Shown piece by piece: positions 8,773-18,103 of a DNA stretch of 64,000 nucleotides. How positions within the stretch are numbered: the stretch's first letter is position 1; each line of letters begins with the position of its first letter. The stretch is from JADHLJ01 sp038146985 (GTDB lineage Bacteria; Pseudomonadota; Alphaproteobacteria; Thalassobaculales; Thalassobaculaceae): positions 17,735 to 81,734 of the forward strand of contig JAYQSQ010000021.1 of assembly GCA_038146985.1 (NCBI GenBank), in the 5' to 3' direction. The translations under genes were made by a program, and so were the position numbers. The notes under the pieces were generated by a model. It was not told where the DNA came from and did no database searches. It saw only the letters and a list, made by a program, of their open reading frames with translations.

Positions 8773-9492
8773 ATGTACGAGAAGCACAACCTTTCCGTCC
8801 TCGGCAAGGAGATGGAAACCCTTGTCTTCAGGCCCGAGGGCGAGGGACCGCATCCGGCGCTGATCGTCTGCCAGCATATTCCCGTGGCGCATGCGGGACT
8901 TGAGACGGATCCCTGGCAAATCGGCGTTGGAGAGCGGCTGGCCAAGGCGGGATACGTCGCGGTGATGCCCTGGGTGTTTCACTGGTGGCCGGCGGAAGCG
9001 GATATCTCAGTCAAGCGCGAGGGGTTTCGAGACGATTGGGCGGTCGCGGACCTGCGGGCCGCCTACGAGTTCATGATTGCCCGTCCGGACGTGGATGCGG
9101 CGCGCGTCGGGATAATCGGGCATTGCTGGGGCGGCCGGGTGTCTTGGCTGGGCGCGTGCCACAATGCGAGCTTGAAGGCCTTGGTGACGCTCTATGGCGG
9201 GCGCATCAAGCTGTCCTTCGTGGATGGGGCGACACCGCCGATCGAGCTCGTGGGCGGCATGGGCTGCTCGGTGCTCGGCATATTCGGCAACGAGGATCAG
9301 AATCCGTCGCCGGCGGATGTCGACGATCTTGACGCCGCGCTGACCAAGGCTGGCGTGCCGCATGTGTTCCATCGCTATGACGGGGCCGGGCACGGATTCC
9401 AGGACTATACCAACCCGGATCGCTACCGCGAGGCGCAGTCCGATGATGCCTGGGAAAAGATCGAGGCTTTCCTTGCCGAAACCCTGGGCTAG
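8773..9492 (+). CDS. dienelactone hydrolase family protein
   Basis: A 239-aa alpha/beta hydrolase of the dienelactone hydrolase family. The catalytic triad is visible: nucleophile C118 in GHCWGGR, D175 after GNEDQNPS, and H207 in GAGHGFQD. A cysteine nucleophile rather than serine is the hallmark of this family. Members hydrolyse lactones or small esters, classically in chloroaromatic breakdown, but many have unknown substrates. A GAAGGAG precedes the ATG by 6 nt. It is the last gene of the acyl-CoA group, 62 bp after the CoA-transferase, and may work on a product of it. Confidence 0.9.
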   Translation: MYEKHNLSVLGKEMETLVFRPEGEGPHPALIVCQHIPVAHAGLETDPWQIGVGERLAKAGYVAVMPWVFHWWPAEADISVKREGFRDDWAVADLRAAYEFMIARPDVDAARVGIIGHCWGGRVSWLGACHNASLKALVTLYGGRIKLSFVDGATPPIELVGGMGCSVLGIFGNEDQNPSPADVDDLDAALTKAGVPHVFHRYDGAGHGFQDYTNPDRYREAQSDDAWEKIEAFLAETLG

Positions 9493-9538
9493 GGGCTTGG
9501 CGCGGGTCCGGCGAGGTCGTATCTTCAAGCAGGTTCCG

Positions 9539-9552
9539 CAATTCTAGAATTG
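9539..9552. promoter_or_regulatory. 14-bp perfect palindrome before bamD
   Basis: CAATTCTAGAATTG is perfectly self-complementary and lies 6 bp before the bamD ATG at 9559. It could be an operator or an RNA stem near the ribosome site. It does not match the alphaproteobacterial LexA box (GAAC-N7-GTTC). Function unknown. Confidence 0.35.
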
Positions 9553-9558
9553 ATAGCC

Positions 9559-10392
9559 ATGCGCCAGAAAATCGCCAGGCCGCTCGTTGTGATGGTTGCC
9601 GGCGCGCTCCTGCTGACGGTCACCGGATGCGGTGTCTTCAAAAGCGGCAAGGAAGAGCCGGAGTATGTCGAGCGTCCCGTCGAGGATCTCTACAACAAGG
9701 CGGTGGATTCCGCGGCGACCGGCAATTTCCGCGACGCGGCGCCGCTTTTCGATGAGGTTGAACGCCAGCATCCCTATTCGGTATGGGCGACGCAGGCGCA
9801 GCTCATGGCGGCGTATTCCCTGTACCAGAGCAACCAATACGACGACGCGGTAAACGCGCTGAACCGCTTCATCCAGCTGAACCCAAGCCACCCGAATGTC
9901 GACTACGCGTACTATCTGAAAGGGCTCTCTTTCTACGAACAGATCGTCGATGTCGGACGCGACCAGAAACTGACGCGGGATTCCCTGGATACCTTCAACG
10001 AGGTGATCAAGCGCTTCCCCGGCAGCAAATATGCCCGCGACGCGCGCCTGAAGATCGATCTTGCGCGCAATCACCTTGCCGGCAAGGAAATGGAGATCGG
10101 CCGCTTCTACCTGACCCGTGGCCAGCATCTGGCGGCGATCAACCGGTTCCGCAAGGTGGTGCACGACTATGACACGACCGACCAGGTTCCCGAGGCCCTG
10201 CACCGGTTGACGGAGGCTTATCTGGCGATCGGCCTGGTCCAGGAGGCGGAGAAGACCGCCGCCGTCCTCGGCCACAACTATCCGGGGAGCGAGTGGTACC
10301 AGGACAGCTATGCCCTGGTGAAGACCGGCCGCCCTCACCAAGCCGAGGAAGACGGCGAGGGCCTCTTGGGTCTCGGCTTCTGGATATTCTGA
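9559..10392 (+). CDS. bamD: outer membrane protein assembly factor BamD
   Basis: BamD is the essential lipoprotein of the BAM complex, which inserts beta-barrel proteins in the outer membrane. The 277-aa protein from ATG 9559 has a lipoprotein signal peptide with lipobox VTGC (C24), followed by TPR-type helices: YNKAVDSAATGNFRDA, DDAVNALNRFIQLNPSHPNVDYA and AINRFRKVVHDYDTTDQ, as in YfiO/ComL homologues. The frame is open to a TTG at 9550, but that adds residues before the signal peptide and lies in the palindrome. recN starts 7 bp downstream, the usual bamD-recN-ligA order in alphaproteobacteria. Confidence 0.93.
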   Translation: MRQKIARPLVVMVAGALLLTVTGCGVFKSGKEEPEYVERPVEDLYNKAVDSAATGNFRDAAPLFDEVERQHPYSVWATQAQLMAAYSLYQSNQYDDAVNALNRFIQLNPSHPNVDYAYYLKGLSFYEQIVDVGRDQKLTRDSLDTFNEVIKRFPGSKYARDARLKIDLARNHLAGKEMEIGRFYLTRGQHLAAINRFRKVVHDYDTTDQVPEALHRLTEAYLAIGLVQEAEKTAAVLGHNYPGSEWYQDSYALVKTGRPHQAEEDGEGLLGLGFWIF

Positions 10393-10399
10393 CTCCGTC

Positions 10400-12085
10400 A
10401 TGCTCAGCGCGCTGTCGATTCGTGACATTGTTCTGATCGATCGGCTGGATCTGGCATTCAAGAAGGGACTGTCGGTCCTGACCGGCGAGACCGGGGCCGG
10501 GAAGTCGATCCTGCTGGATGCGCTGGGCCTTGCTCTCGGCGCGCGGGCCGATAGCGGTCTGGTGCGTCACGGCGCCTCGCAGGCGTCCGTTACCGCGACC
10601 TTCGAATTCCAGGATCCCGCCCCAGTCCGGCGCATTCTCGACGAGATCGGCCTCGACGCGGAGGCCGCCGGTGATGGACCGCTGCTATTGCGCCGGGTGA
10701 TGTCCGCCGACGGGCGCACCCGCGCCTTCATCGACGACCAGCCGGTCAGTGTCGGCACCTTGCGGCGGCTGGGGGATGCCCTGGTGGAAATCCAGGGCCA
10801 GTTCGACGCGCAAGGATTGCTCGATGCCGCGACCCACCGGCAGTTTCTCGACGATTACGCCGGTCATGACGTGTTGCTGCGCAAAGTATCTGATGCCCAT
10901 GCGGCATGGACGGAGGCGCGCGATGCCCTAGAACGCGCGGGAAGCGATACGGCACGGGCGCGGGAGCAGGAAGAGTTCCTGAGATATGCCAGTGATGAGT
11001 TGAACCGCCTTGCGCCCCAGGCTGGTGAAGAAGCGGAACTGGCGGCGCTTCGGGACATGCTGGCCAATGCCGGTCAGGTGATCGAAGGCATCGGTCAGGC
11101 GCTGGAAAACATTTCCGGCGACGCCGGCGCCGAGGCCAGGCTCGCCTCGGCGCAGCGGGTATTGGACCGCCTGACCCCTCGTGCCGGCGACCGGCTTGCC
11201 GGCGCGTTGGCGGCGCTGGACCGGGCGGCGGCGGAACTTCAGGAAGCGGAAATGGGGCTTTCCGGGTTGGCTCAGGACATTGAGGCCGATTCCGCCCGTC
11301 TCGAGGAAGTCGACGATCGCTTGCATGCACTGCGTGGGGTGGCCCGCAAGCATGGCGTGGAGCCTGACGCCTTGCCAGGTTTGCGCGAAGATCTGGCCCG
11401 CCGGCTGGAGGCCATCGATGCCGGCGACGGGGCTCTTGAGCGGCTGCGCGCCGAAGTCGCGCGGGCGAGGGATGACTACGCCGCTCTTGCCCGCGATCTT
11501 TCGGCGAGCCGGGCGGCCGCCGGGAAGCATCTCGACGCCGATGTGATGGCGGAACTGCCGCCGCTTCGCTTGGAAAAGGCGCGGTTTACGACCCTGCTCG
11601 AACCGCTGGCCGAGGCGAATTGGTCCGAGCATGGCATGGACCGGGTCGCATTCCAGGTCGCGACCAATCCGGGGACGCCTTTCGGACCGTTGAACCGGAT
11701 CGCGTCCGGGGGCGAGCTTTCCCGGTTCCTGCTGGCGCTTCGGGTTGCCTTGGCGGCGGCGAATCCCCTGCCGACCTTGATTTTCGACGAGGTCGATGCC
11801 GGGGTCGGTGGGGCGGTCGCGGCGGCGGTCGGCGAGCGCCTCCAGAAGCTCGGTGCGCGCCTGCAGGTCCTGGTCGTCACCCACTCGCCGCAGGTCGCCG
11901 CGAAGGGGACGGCACATTGGCGGATCGCGAAATCCGGCGATGGCGAGCGGCTGGCGACCACCGCGACCGCGCTCGACCCGGATGAACGGCGCGAGGAGAT
12001 CGCCCGGATGCTGTCCGGCGAAGTGGTCACAAAGGAAGCCCGGGCGGCCGCGGCCAGCCTGCTGCAAGCCTCCGTGGGAGCGTGA
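10400..12085 (+). CDS. recN: DNA repair protein RecN
   Basis: RecN is an SMC-like ATPase acting in double-strand-break repair. The 561-aa protein has the N-terminal Walker A GETGAGKSILLDAL (residues about 31-44), a long central coiled coil rich in Ala, Glu, Arg and Leu (about 155-370), and a C-terminal head with the signature SGGELSRFLLALR and Walker B IFDEVDAGVGG, followed by VVTHSPQVAA. It starts 7 bp after bamD and ends 1 bp before ligA, so the three are almost certainly cotranscribed. No LexA-type site was seen near its start. Confidence 0.96.
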   Translation: MLSALSIRDIVLIDRLDLAFKKGLSVLTGETGAGKSILLDALGLALGARADSGLVRHGASQASVTATFEFQDPAPVRRILDEIGLDAEAAGDGPLLLRRVMSADGRTRAFIDDQPVSVGTLRRLGDALVEIQGQFDAQGLLDAATHRQFLDDYAGHDVLLRKVSDAHAAWTEARDALERAGSDTARAREQEEFLRYASDELNRLAPQAGEEAELAALRDMLANAGQVIEGIGQALENISGDAGAEARLASAQRVLDRLTPRAGDRLAGALAALDRAAAELQEAEMGLSGLAQDIEADSARLEEVDDRLHALRGVARKHGVEPDALPGLREDLARRLEAIDAGDGALERLRAEVARARDDYAALARDLSASRAAAGKHLDADVMAELPPLRLEKARFTTLLEPLAEANWSEHGMDRVAFQVATNPGTPFGPLNRIASGGELSRFLLALRVALAAANPLPTLIFDEVDAGVGGAVAAAVGERLQKLGARLQVLVVTHSPQVAAKGTAHWRIAKSGDGERLATTATALDPDERREEIARMLSGEVVTKEARAAAASLLQASVGA

Positions 12086-12086
12086 G

Positions 12087-14204
12087 ATGCCTGCCGACTT
12101 GACCCGCAAAGAGCCCGCCGAGCTGAACATTTTCGAAGCCGAAGAGGTTCTCGCCGCGCTGGCGGTGGAAATCGCCCATCATGACGAGCGCTACCACGGT
12201 CAGGATGATCCGGAGATTTCCGACGCCGAATACGACGCGCTGCGCCGCCGGTTCGATGCGATCGCCGAGCGGTTCCCGAGCATCGCCCGCACGCTGGCGC
12301 CGTCCACCGCCGTCGGCGCGGCCCCGGCGACGGGTTTCGCCAAGGTCACCCACAGCCGCCCGATGCTTTCGCTTTCCAACGCTTTCGACGCCGAGGAGGT
12401 GGCGGAATTCGAGGCTCGAATCCGCCGTTTCTTGTCGCTCGCGGCGGAGGAGCCGGTCGAGTTGGTTGCCGAACCCAAGATCGACGGTCTTTCCGCGTCC
12501 CTGCGCTACGTGAACGGACGCTTCGTGCAAGGCGCGACACGTGGCGACGGGACGGTGGGCGAGGACATCACCCGAAACCTGCGTACCATCGACGATATTC
12601 CGAACCGCTTGGAAGGCGCGCCCGAAACCCTCGAGATCCGGGGCGAGGTCTATATGCGCAAGGACGACTTCCGGGCGTTGAACCAGGCCCAAGAGAGCGC
12701 CGGCGGCAAGGCCTTCGCCAATCCGCGCAACGCGGCGGCGGGATCGCTGCGACAGCTCGACAGCACGATCACCGCCCGCCGCAAGCTGCGCTTCTTCGCC
12801 TATAGCTGGGGCGAGGTGACGGAACGGCCGGCCGATACCCAGGCGGGGTTCCTGGACCGGCTTCGCGGTTGGGGCTTTCAGACCAACCCCCTGACCCGGC
12901 TGTGCGGTAGTGTCGATGAATTGCTCGCCCAGTACACGGCGATCGGCGAGCAGCGGGCAACTCTGCCCTACGATATCGACGGCGTCGTCTACAAGGTGAA
13001 CCGGCTCGACTGGCAGGACCGCCTTGGCATGGTCAGCCGGGCGCCGCGATGGGCGATCGCGCACAAGTTCCCGGCGGAGCAGGCCGAGACGATCCTGCGG
13101 GCCATCGACATCCAGGTCGGCCGGACCGGCGCGCTGACGCCGGTGGCGCGGCTCGAGCCGGTGACCGTCGGCGGCGTCGTCGTGTCCAACGCGACCCTGC
13201 ACAACGAGGATGAGGTCCGGCGCAAGGGCGTCCGCGTCGGCGATACCGTGGTCATCCAGCGGGCCGGCGACGTGATCCCGCAGGTGGTTCGGGTAATCGA
13301 GGAAAAGCGCCCGGCAACCAGCGTGCCGTTCGAGTTTCCATCGGTCTGTCCTTGCGAATTGAAGACGGCGGTCACGCGCCTCGAAGGCGAGGCGGTGCGC
13401 CGCTGCGGCGGCGGGCTCGCTTGTCCGTTCCAGGCGGTGGAGCGGCTCAAGCATTTCGTCTCCCGCGATGCCTTCGACATCGAAGGATTGGGGGAAAAGC
13501 AGATACAGGCGTTCTGGCAGGACGGTCTCGTCACCCAACCCGGCGATATCTTCCGTCTGAAGCGACACGAGGCGGCGCTGAAGCAACGGGAGGGATGGGG
13601 GGAGAAGTCGGTCGACAACCTGCTTGCCGCGATCGAGGAGCGCCGGACAATCGGACTCGACCGGATGATCTATGCGCTCGGCATCCGTCAGGTCGGTCAG
13701 GCCACGGCCCGGCTTCTGGCCGCGAATTACGGGACCCTGGATGCCTGGCGCGCGGCGATGCTGGAGGCCGGAAAAACGCCGTCGGGCGATGATGCAAGCG
13801 CGGAGAAGCCTAACGACGCCCTCGCAGATCTGTTGAACATTGATCAGATCGGCATGTCCGTCGCCAATGATCTTATCGCCTTCTTTGCGGAAGAACAGAC
13901 TCTCGACATCGTCGCGGATCTGGAAGAAGAACTCGACATCCAGCCTTTTGCGGTGCCGGTGGCCGGCGACAGCCCGGTCGCCGGCAAGACCGTGGTGTTT
14001 ACCGGCACGCTGGCCACGATGGGCCGCTCGGAAGCCAAGGCGAGGGCTGAAAGCCTCGGTGCCAAGGTCGCGGGCTCGGTCTCCAAGAAGACCGACTACG
14101 TCATTGTCGGCGCCGATGCAGGCTCCAAGGCGGCCAAGGCCGAAGCCCTGGGCGTCGCCATCCTCAGCGAGGAGGAGTGGACGGCAATGGTGGACGGAAC
14201 GTAA
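12087..14204 (+). CDS. ligA: NAD-dependent DNA ligase LigA
   Basis: LigA seals nicks in replication and repair, using NAD+. From ATG 12087 the protein is 705 aa, normal for the family. It shows domain Ia (HDERYHG.. ISDAEYD), the adenylated lysine K131 in EPKIDGLSA, the OB fold, a zinc-finger region of the alphaproteobacterial CPC..RRC..ACPFQ form, helix-hairpin-helix repeats, and a C-terminal BRCT domain (KTVVFTGTL.. KTDYVIVG). The frame extends upstream inside recN, but the ATG one base after the recN stop is the natural start. The 253 bp after it precede the liv operon and hold no gene I recognise. Confidence 0.96.
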   Translation: MPADLTRKEPAELNIFEAEEVLAALAVEIAHHDERYHGQDDPEISDAEYDALRRRFDAIAERFPSIARTLAPSTAVGAAPATGFAKVTHSRPMLSLSNAFDAEEVAEFEARIRRFLSLAAEEPVELVAEPKIDGLSASLRYVNGRFVQGATRGDGTVGEDITRNLRTIDDIPNRLEGAPETLEIRGEVYMRKDDFRALNQAQESAGGKAFANPRNAAAGSLRQLDSTITARRKLRFFAYSWGEVTERPADTQAGFLDRLRGWGFQTNPLTRLCGSVDELLAQYTAIGEQRATLPYDIDGVVYKVNRLDWQDRLGMVSRAPRWAIAHKFPAEQAETILRAIDIQVGRTGALTPVARLEPVTVGGVVVSNATLHNEDEVRRKGVRVGDTVVIQRAGDVIPQVVRVIEEKRPATSVPFEFPSVCPCELKTAVTRLEGEAVRRCGGGLACPFQAVERLKHFVSRDAFDIEGLGEKQIQAFWQDGLVTQPGDIFRLKRHEAALKQREGWGEKSVDNLLAAIEERRTIGLDRMIYALGIRQVGQATARLLAANYGTLDAWRAAMLEAGKTPSGDDASAEKPNDALADLLNIDQIGMSVANDLIAFFAEEQTLDIVADLEEELDIQPFAVPVAGDSPVAGKTVVFTGTLATMGRSEAKARAESLGAKVAGSVSKKTDYVIVGADAGSKAAKAEALGVAILSEEEWTAMVDGT

Positions 14205-14457
14205 GACCGCGGTCTTCTCGGCCTTGGGTTTCATTTCCTGGTTCTTCGACACTGGATTTTCGGATCCAGACTGTGTTGGCCGCTATCGACCATTCGATCC
14301 GATCGCTCAGAAGTAACTTTCACGCTAAGTTTCAAATGATGGCTTGCCGAATCCGTAGCGATTGCGCAAGATCGCGCAAAATTACGAGGCAAGGCGATGA
14401 TGCCCGGTTCAAGGGCATCGGGATCCGGGCTCGCGAGTCAGGGAGGCACAGGCGTCG

Positions 14458-15250
14458 ATGTCGGAATCCGGCAGGGCGGACGAATCCGTCAAACTTTCGG
14501 TTACGGATGTAGCGAAAAGCTTCGGTGGTGTGCAGGCCGTACGCGGCGTCAGTGTCGATGTGCCCAAGGGAATGATCTTTTCGATCATCGGTCCTAACGG
14601 CGCCGGCAAGACATCGCTGCTCAACATGATCAGCGGCTTCTACCACCCCGATGAAGGCACGATCCGGTTCGAGGACAAGGATATCACCGAAACCACGCCG
14701 GCCAACCGGGCGGCGATGGGGATCGCCCGCACCTTTCAGAACATCGCGCTGTTCCGGGGACTGACGGTTCTGGAGAACCTGATGCTGGGCCGGCACGTGC
14801 ACATGAAATCCGGCGTCATCTCGTCGATGCTGTACTGGGGCGCGGCGCAAAGGGAAGAAGTCGCGCACCGGGCCCGCGTCGAGGAGATCATCGACTTCCT
14901 CAAGCTGTCGGACCTGCGCAAGCAGCCGACGGGCGCGCTTGCCTACGGTCTGCAGAAACGGGTCGAGCTTGGCCGTGCCCTGGCGGTCGATCCGACTCTG
15001 CTGCTGCTGGACGAGCCGATGGCCGGCATGAACCAGGAAGAGAGAGGACATGGTGCGCTATGTTCTCGACGTGAATGACGAGTTCGGCACGACGATCGTG
15101 CTGATCGAGCATGACATGGGTGTGGTCATGGACATTTCCGACCGTGTCGCGGTGCTGGACCAGGGCGAGAAGATCGCCGAGGGCACGCCGGACGAGGTTC
15201 GGGCTGATCAGGGCGTGATCGAGGCCTATCTCGGCACGGGGAATCATTAA
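14458..15250 (+). pseudogene. livG: branched-chain amino acid ABC transporter ATPase LivG, frameshifted
   Basis: First gene of a liv-type ABC operon; it would power uptake of a branched-chain amino acid or related carboxylate. The first frame runs 14458-15078 with Walker A GPNGAGKTSLLNM, the LivG-type Q-loop and ARTFQNIALFRG, and Walker B LLLLDEPMAGMNQEE. The rest (MVRYVLDVNDEFGTT.. EHDMGVVMDISDRVAVLD.. AYLGTGNH) is in another frame from about 15045. The break is in the GA-rich tract at 15038-15046, and one extra base (or two missing) explains it. Both halves are otherwise perfectly conserved, so a sequence error is more likely than a dead gene. Intact length would be about 264 aa. A GGGAGG lies 11 nt before the ATG. 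Confidence 0.88.
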
Positions 15251-15274
15251 GAGGATAGACGGGGGTAGATTGCC

Positions 15275-17182
15275 ATGGCGGAGCTGGCCACCATTCCAGC
15301 CTATCTGCTGCGTAACGGCACCGACGGCAAGTTTGCCAATTCGCCGGCCATTCGCGAGAAGGACCTCGGGATCTGGAAGACCTATACCTGGTCGCAGTAT
15401 CTCGAGAATGTACGGGATTTTTCCCTGGGGCTCGCCAGCCTCGGGTTCAGCAAGGACGACAAGCTTTCGGTGATCGGCAATAACCGCCCGAGGCTCTACT
15501 GGGCGCAGTTCTCCGCCATGTGTCTGGGTGGCCAGGCGGTGCCGGTCTACTATGAGGCGATCGCGACCGAGATGAGTTTCGTGCTGGCACACAGCGAGGT
15601 CTCCGTGATCGTCGCTGTCGACCAGGAGCAGGTCGATAAGATCTTGGCGATTCGGGACCAACTGCCGAACCTGAAGTGGCTCATCTACGATTATCCCCGT
15701 GGGCTGCTGCGCTATGAGGTGGATATCCTCAAGTCGTTCGACGAGGTCCAGGCTCTGGGGCGCGACTTCGGCGCCAAGAACCAGGGCTATTTCGAAACCG
15801 AGGTCGGCAAGGTGGCTCCGGGCGATGTGGCGCTGATCAACTACACCTCCGGCACGACCGGGAACCCCAAGGGCGTGCTGCTGAGCCACGACAATTTCGT
15901 GCGCACCACCCAGGCCTATCTGGATGCCGAGGATGTCCGGCTGAACGACGATTTCCTCGCCTATCTGCCGTTGGCCTGGGTCGGCGAAACGCTATACGGC
16001 ACCTGCGTCAGCCTGATGTCGGGCTGCGCGACCAACTGCCCCGAATCCCCGGAGACCGTCGAGCGCGATCTGCGTGAGATCGGTCCCACCGGCATAATCG
16101 GCGCGCCTCGGGTCTGGGAAGGGATGCTTTCCAACTTGCAGGTGAGGGCGTCGGACTCCTCGCCCCTGAAGCGGTCGGTGTTCTCCTATTTCCAGAACGT
16201 GGCGATGCAGGTCGAAGCAGCGCGTACCGAGGGACGGGCGGTTCCCGCGGGGCTGGGCCTCAAGCACGCTTTGGGAGAGTTCCTGGTCTATGGCCCGTTG
16301 CGCGACCAGTTGGGCCTGCGCCGCGCGCGCTGGTGTCTGACCGGAGGGGCGCCGCTCGGCCCGGACGTGTTCCGGTTCTTCCGCGGCATCGGCGTCAACC
16401 TGAAACAGGTCTATGGCATGACCGAGATGACCGGTCTGGTGTCTGTTCAGCCCGACGGCCTCGCCAATGCCGATACCGTTGGCCCGCCCTGCAAGGGGAT
16501 CGAGATCAAGGTGGACCAGGCCAATAGCGAGCTTCTGGTGAAGTCGGCCGGCGTCTTCAAGGGATACTTCAAGGAAGAAGCGAAGACCCGCGAGGTGCTG
16601 ACCGAGGACGGCTGGTACCGTACCGGCGATGCCGGACTGCTGAACGAGAACGGGCATCTCGTGGTGATCGATCGGGCCAAGGATGTCGGCAAGCTCTCGG
16701 ACGGCACGCCTTTTGCCCCGCAATTCATCGAGCTGAAGCTGAAATACAGCCCCTACATCAACGAGGTGGTGGCGTTTGGCGACGGGCATCCCTTCGTGAC
16801 CGCGATGATCGCCATTGATTTCGAAACCGTGGGCAACTGGGCGGACAAGGGCAATCTGCCCTATACAAACTATGTCGATCTCGCCAGCAAGAGCGAGGTT
16901 CGCGACCTGATCGCCGAGGAAATCCGCAAGATCAACCTCGGCATTCCGGAGGTTTCCCGGGTCAAGCGGTTTCTGCTGCTGACCAAGGATCTGGACGCGG
17001 ACGACAACGAGGTGACGCGGACCCGCAAGCTCCGGCGCTCCTTCATTGCCGAGAAATACGGCCCGGTGGTCGAGGCGTTCTATGGCGGCGCCAAGAACGT
17101 CGATTTGAAACTGGACGTCACCTTCGAGGACGGCACGCGTAGTCAGGTCGATTCGCATCTGACAATTCAGGAAGCGGCATAG
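15275..17182 (+). CDS. AMP-dependent acyl-CoA synthetase within the liv operon
   Basis: A 635-aa ANL-superfamily enzyme that adenylates a carboxylic acid and forms its CoA thioester. The phosphate-binding loop YTSGTTGNPKGV lies near residue 190, the adenylate motif VYGMTEMTG near 382, and the hinge region WYRTGDAGLLNENGHL near 450. Length and the long lid resemble long-chain acyl-CoA ligases. It lies between livG (25 bp) and livH (11 bp), so it is part of the transport operon. The simplest reading is that an acid imported by the transporter is trapped as a CoA ester. The substrate cannot be told from sequence. Confidence 0.93.
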   Translation: MAELATIPAYLLRNGTDGKFANSPAIREKDLGIWKTYTWSQYLENVRDFSLGLASLGFSKDDKLSVIGNNRPRLYWAQFSAMCLGGQAVPVYYEAIATEMSFVLAHSEVSVIVAVDQEQVDKILAIRDQLPNLKWLIYDYPRGLLRYEVDILKSFDEVQALGRDFGAKNQGYFETEVGKVAPGDVALINYTSGTTGNPKGVLLSHDNFVRTTQAYLDAEDVRLNDDFLAYLPLAWVGETLYGTCVSLMSGCATNCPESPETVERDLREIGPTGIIGAPRVWEGMLSNLQVRASDSSPLKRSVFSYFQNVAMQVEAARTEGRAVPAGLGLKHALGEFLVYGPLRDQLGLRRARWCLTGGAPLGPDVFRFFRGIGVNLKQVYGMTEMTGLVSVQPDGLANADTVGPPCKGIEIKVDQANSELLVKSAGVFKGYFKEEAKTREVLTEDGWYRTGDAGLLNENGHLVVIDRAKDVGKLSDGTPFAPQFIELKLKYSPYINEVVAFGDGHPFVTAMIAIDFETVGNWADKGNLPYTNYVDLASKSEVRDLIAEEIRKINLGIPEVSRVKRFLLLTKDLDADDNEVTRTRKLRRSFIAEKYGPVVEAFYGGAKNVDLKLDVTFEDGTRSQVDSHLTIQEAA

Positions 17183-17193
17183 GAGGCCTGATC

Positions 17194-18084
17194 ATGGAAT
17201 GGCAATTCTTCTTCGAGCTGTTCACCAACGGCATCCTTACCGGACTAATGTATTCCCTGGTCGCGGTCGGTTTCGTGCTGATCTACAAGTCCACAGACGC
17301 GATTAACTTTGCCCAGGGCGAGTTCTGCATGATCGCCGCGATCGTGGTCGCGGGGCTGCTGCAACTGTATGGCGTGCCGCTGATCCTGTCGCTGGCCGGC
17401 GGCCTCGGCTTCATGCTGCTGTTCAATTGGGGGCTGGAGCGGGTGGTGCTGCGGCCGATGATCGGCCGGCCGATCGTCGCCATCATCATGGCAACGATTG
17501 GTTTGGCGTTTTTGTTCAGGGGGCTCGGACCGTTGGTGTTTGGTGCCGAGACCCAGGCCATAGTCCTGCCGATTCCGGATGATCCGTTGATCTGGGGGCC
17601 GTTCTTCCTGATTCCCATCGATATGCTGGGGGCGGGAATCAGTCTCGCCTTCCTGGCGCTGTTCGGCTGGTTCTTCATGAAGAGCCGCAAGGGCGTCGCC
17701 ATGCGCGCCGTTGCCGACAGCCATCAGGTCTCGATGGCCATGGGGATCAACGTGGAACGGTATTTTGCGCTTGCCTGGATGCTGGCCGGTGTCGTGGCGT
17801 TGCTGGGCGGCGTGGTCTGGGGCAGCGCGATCGGTGTCGATACCCAATTGGCGCAGCTTGGCCTGAAAGTGTTCCCGGTGGTGATCCTGGGCGGTCTCGA
17901 CTCGATCATCGGCGTGATCGTCGGCGGCATCATCGTCGGCGTTGTTGAGGCGATCGCGGCCGGCTATCTCGATCCCATCGTCGGGGGCGGCACCAAGGAC
18001 TTCACGCCTTACGTGCTGATGATCATCGTCTTGATGATCAGACCCTACGGCATCTTCGGCAAACCCATCATCGAGCGTATCTGA
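17194..18084 (+). CDS. livH: branched-chain amino acid ABC transporter permease LivH
   Basis: A 296-aa inner-membrane permease with about eight hydrophobic segments. It has the LivH hallmarks GLMYSLVAVGFVLIYKSTDA (residues about 16-35), NFAQGEFCMI, and the cytoplasmic ATPase-contact segment KGVAMRAVADSHQVSMAMGI near residue 168. AGGAGG lies just before the ATG and overlaps the end of the synthetase gene. It would pair with LivM to form the translocation channel, energised by LivG and LivF. Confidence 0.95.
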   Translation: MEWQFFFELFTNGILTGLMYSLVAVGFVLIYKSTDAINFAQGEFCMIAAIVVAGLLQLYGVPLILSLAGGLGFMLLFNWGLERVVLRPMIGRPIVAIIMATIGLAFLFRGLGPLVFGAETQAIVLPIPDDPLIWGPFFLIPIDMLGAGISLAFLALFGWFFMKSRKGVAMRAVADSHQVSMAMGINVERYFALAWMLAGVVALLGGVVWGSAIGVDTQLAQLGLKVFPVVILGGLDSIIGVIVGGIIVGVVEAIAAGYLDPIVGGGTKDFTPYVLMIIVLMIRPYGIFGKPIIERI

Positions 18085-18103
18085 GCGGCGGCGGAGTCAG
18101 GTC

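Noticed and set aside
12027..14252. 741-codon reverse-strand open frame across ligA
   Set aside because: It is antisense to a fully recognised gene and has no family similarity; long shadow frames are expected at this GC content.
15038..15050. Programmed frameshift in livG
   Set aside because: No slippery heptamer or downstream stem is seen, and eight genes break frame in the same way, which fits sequence error better.
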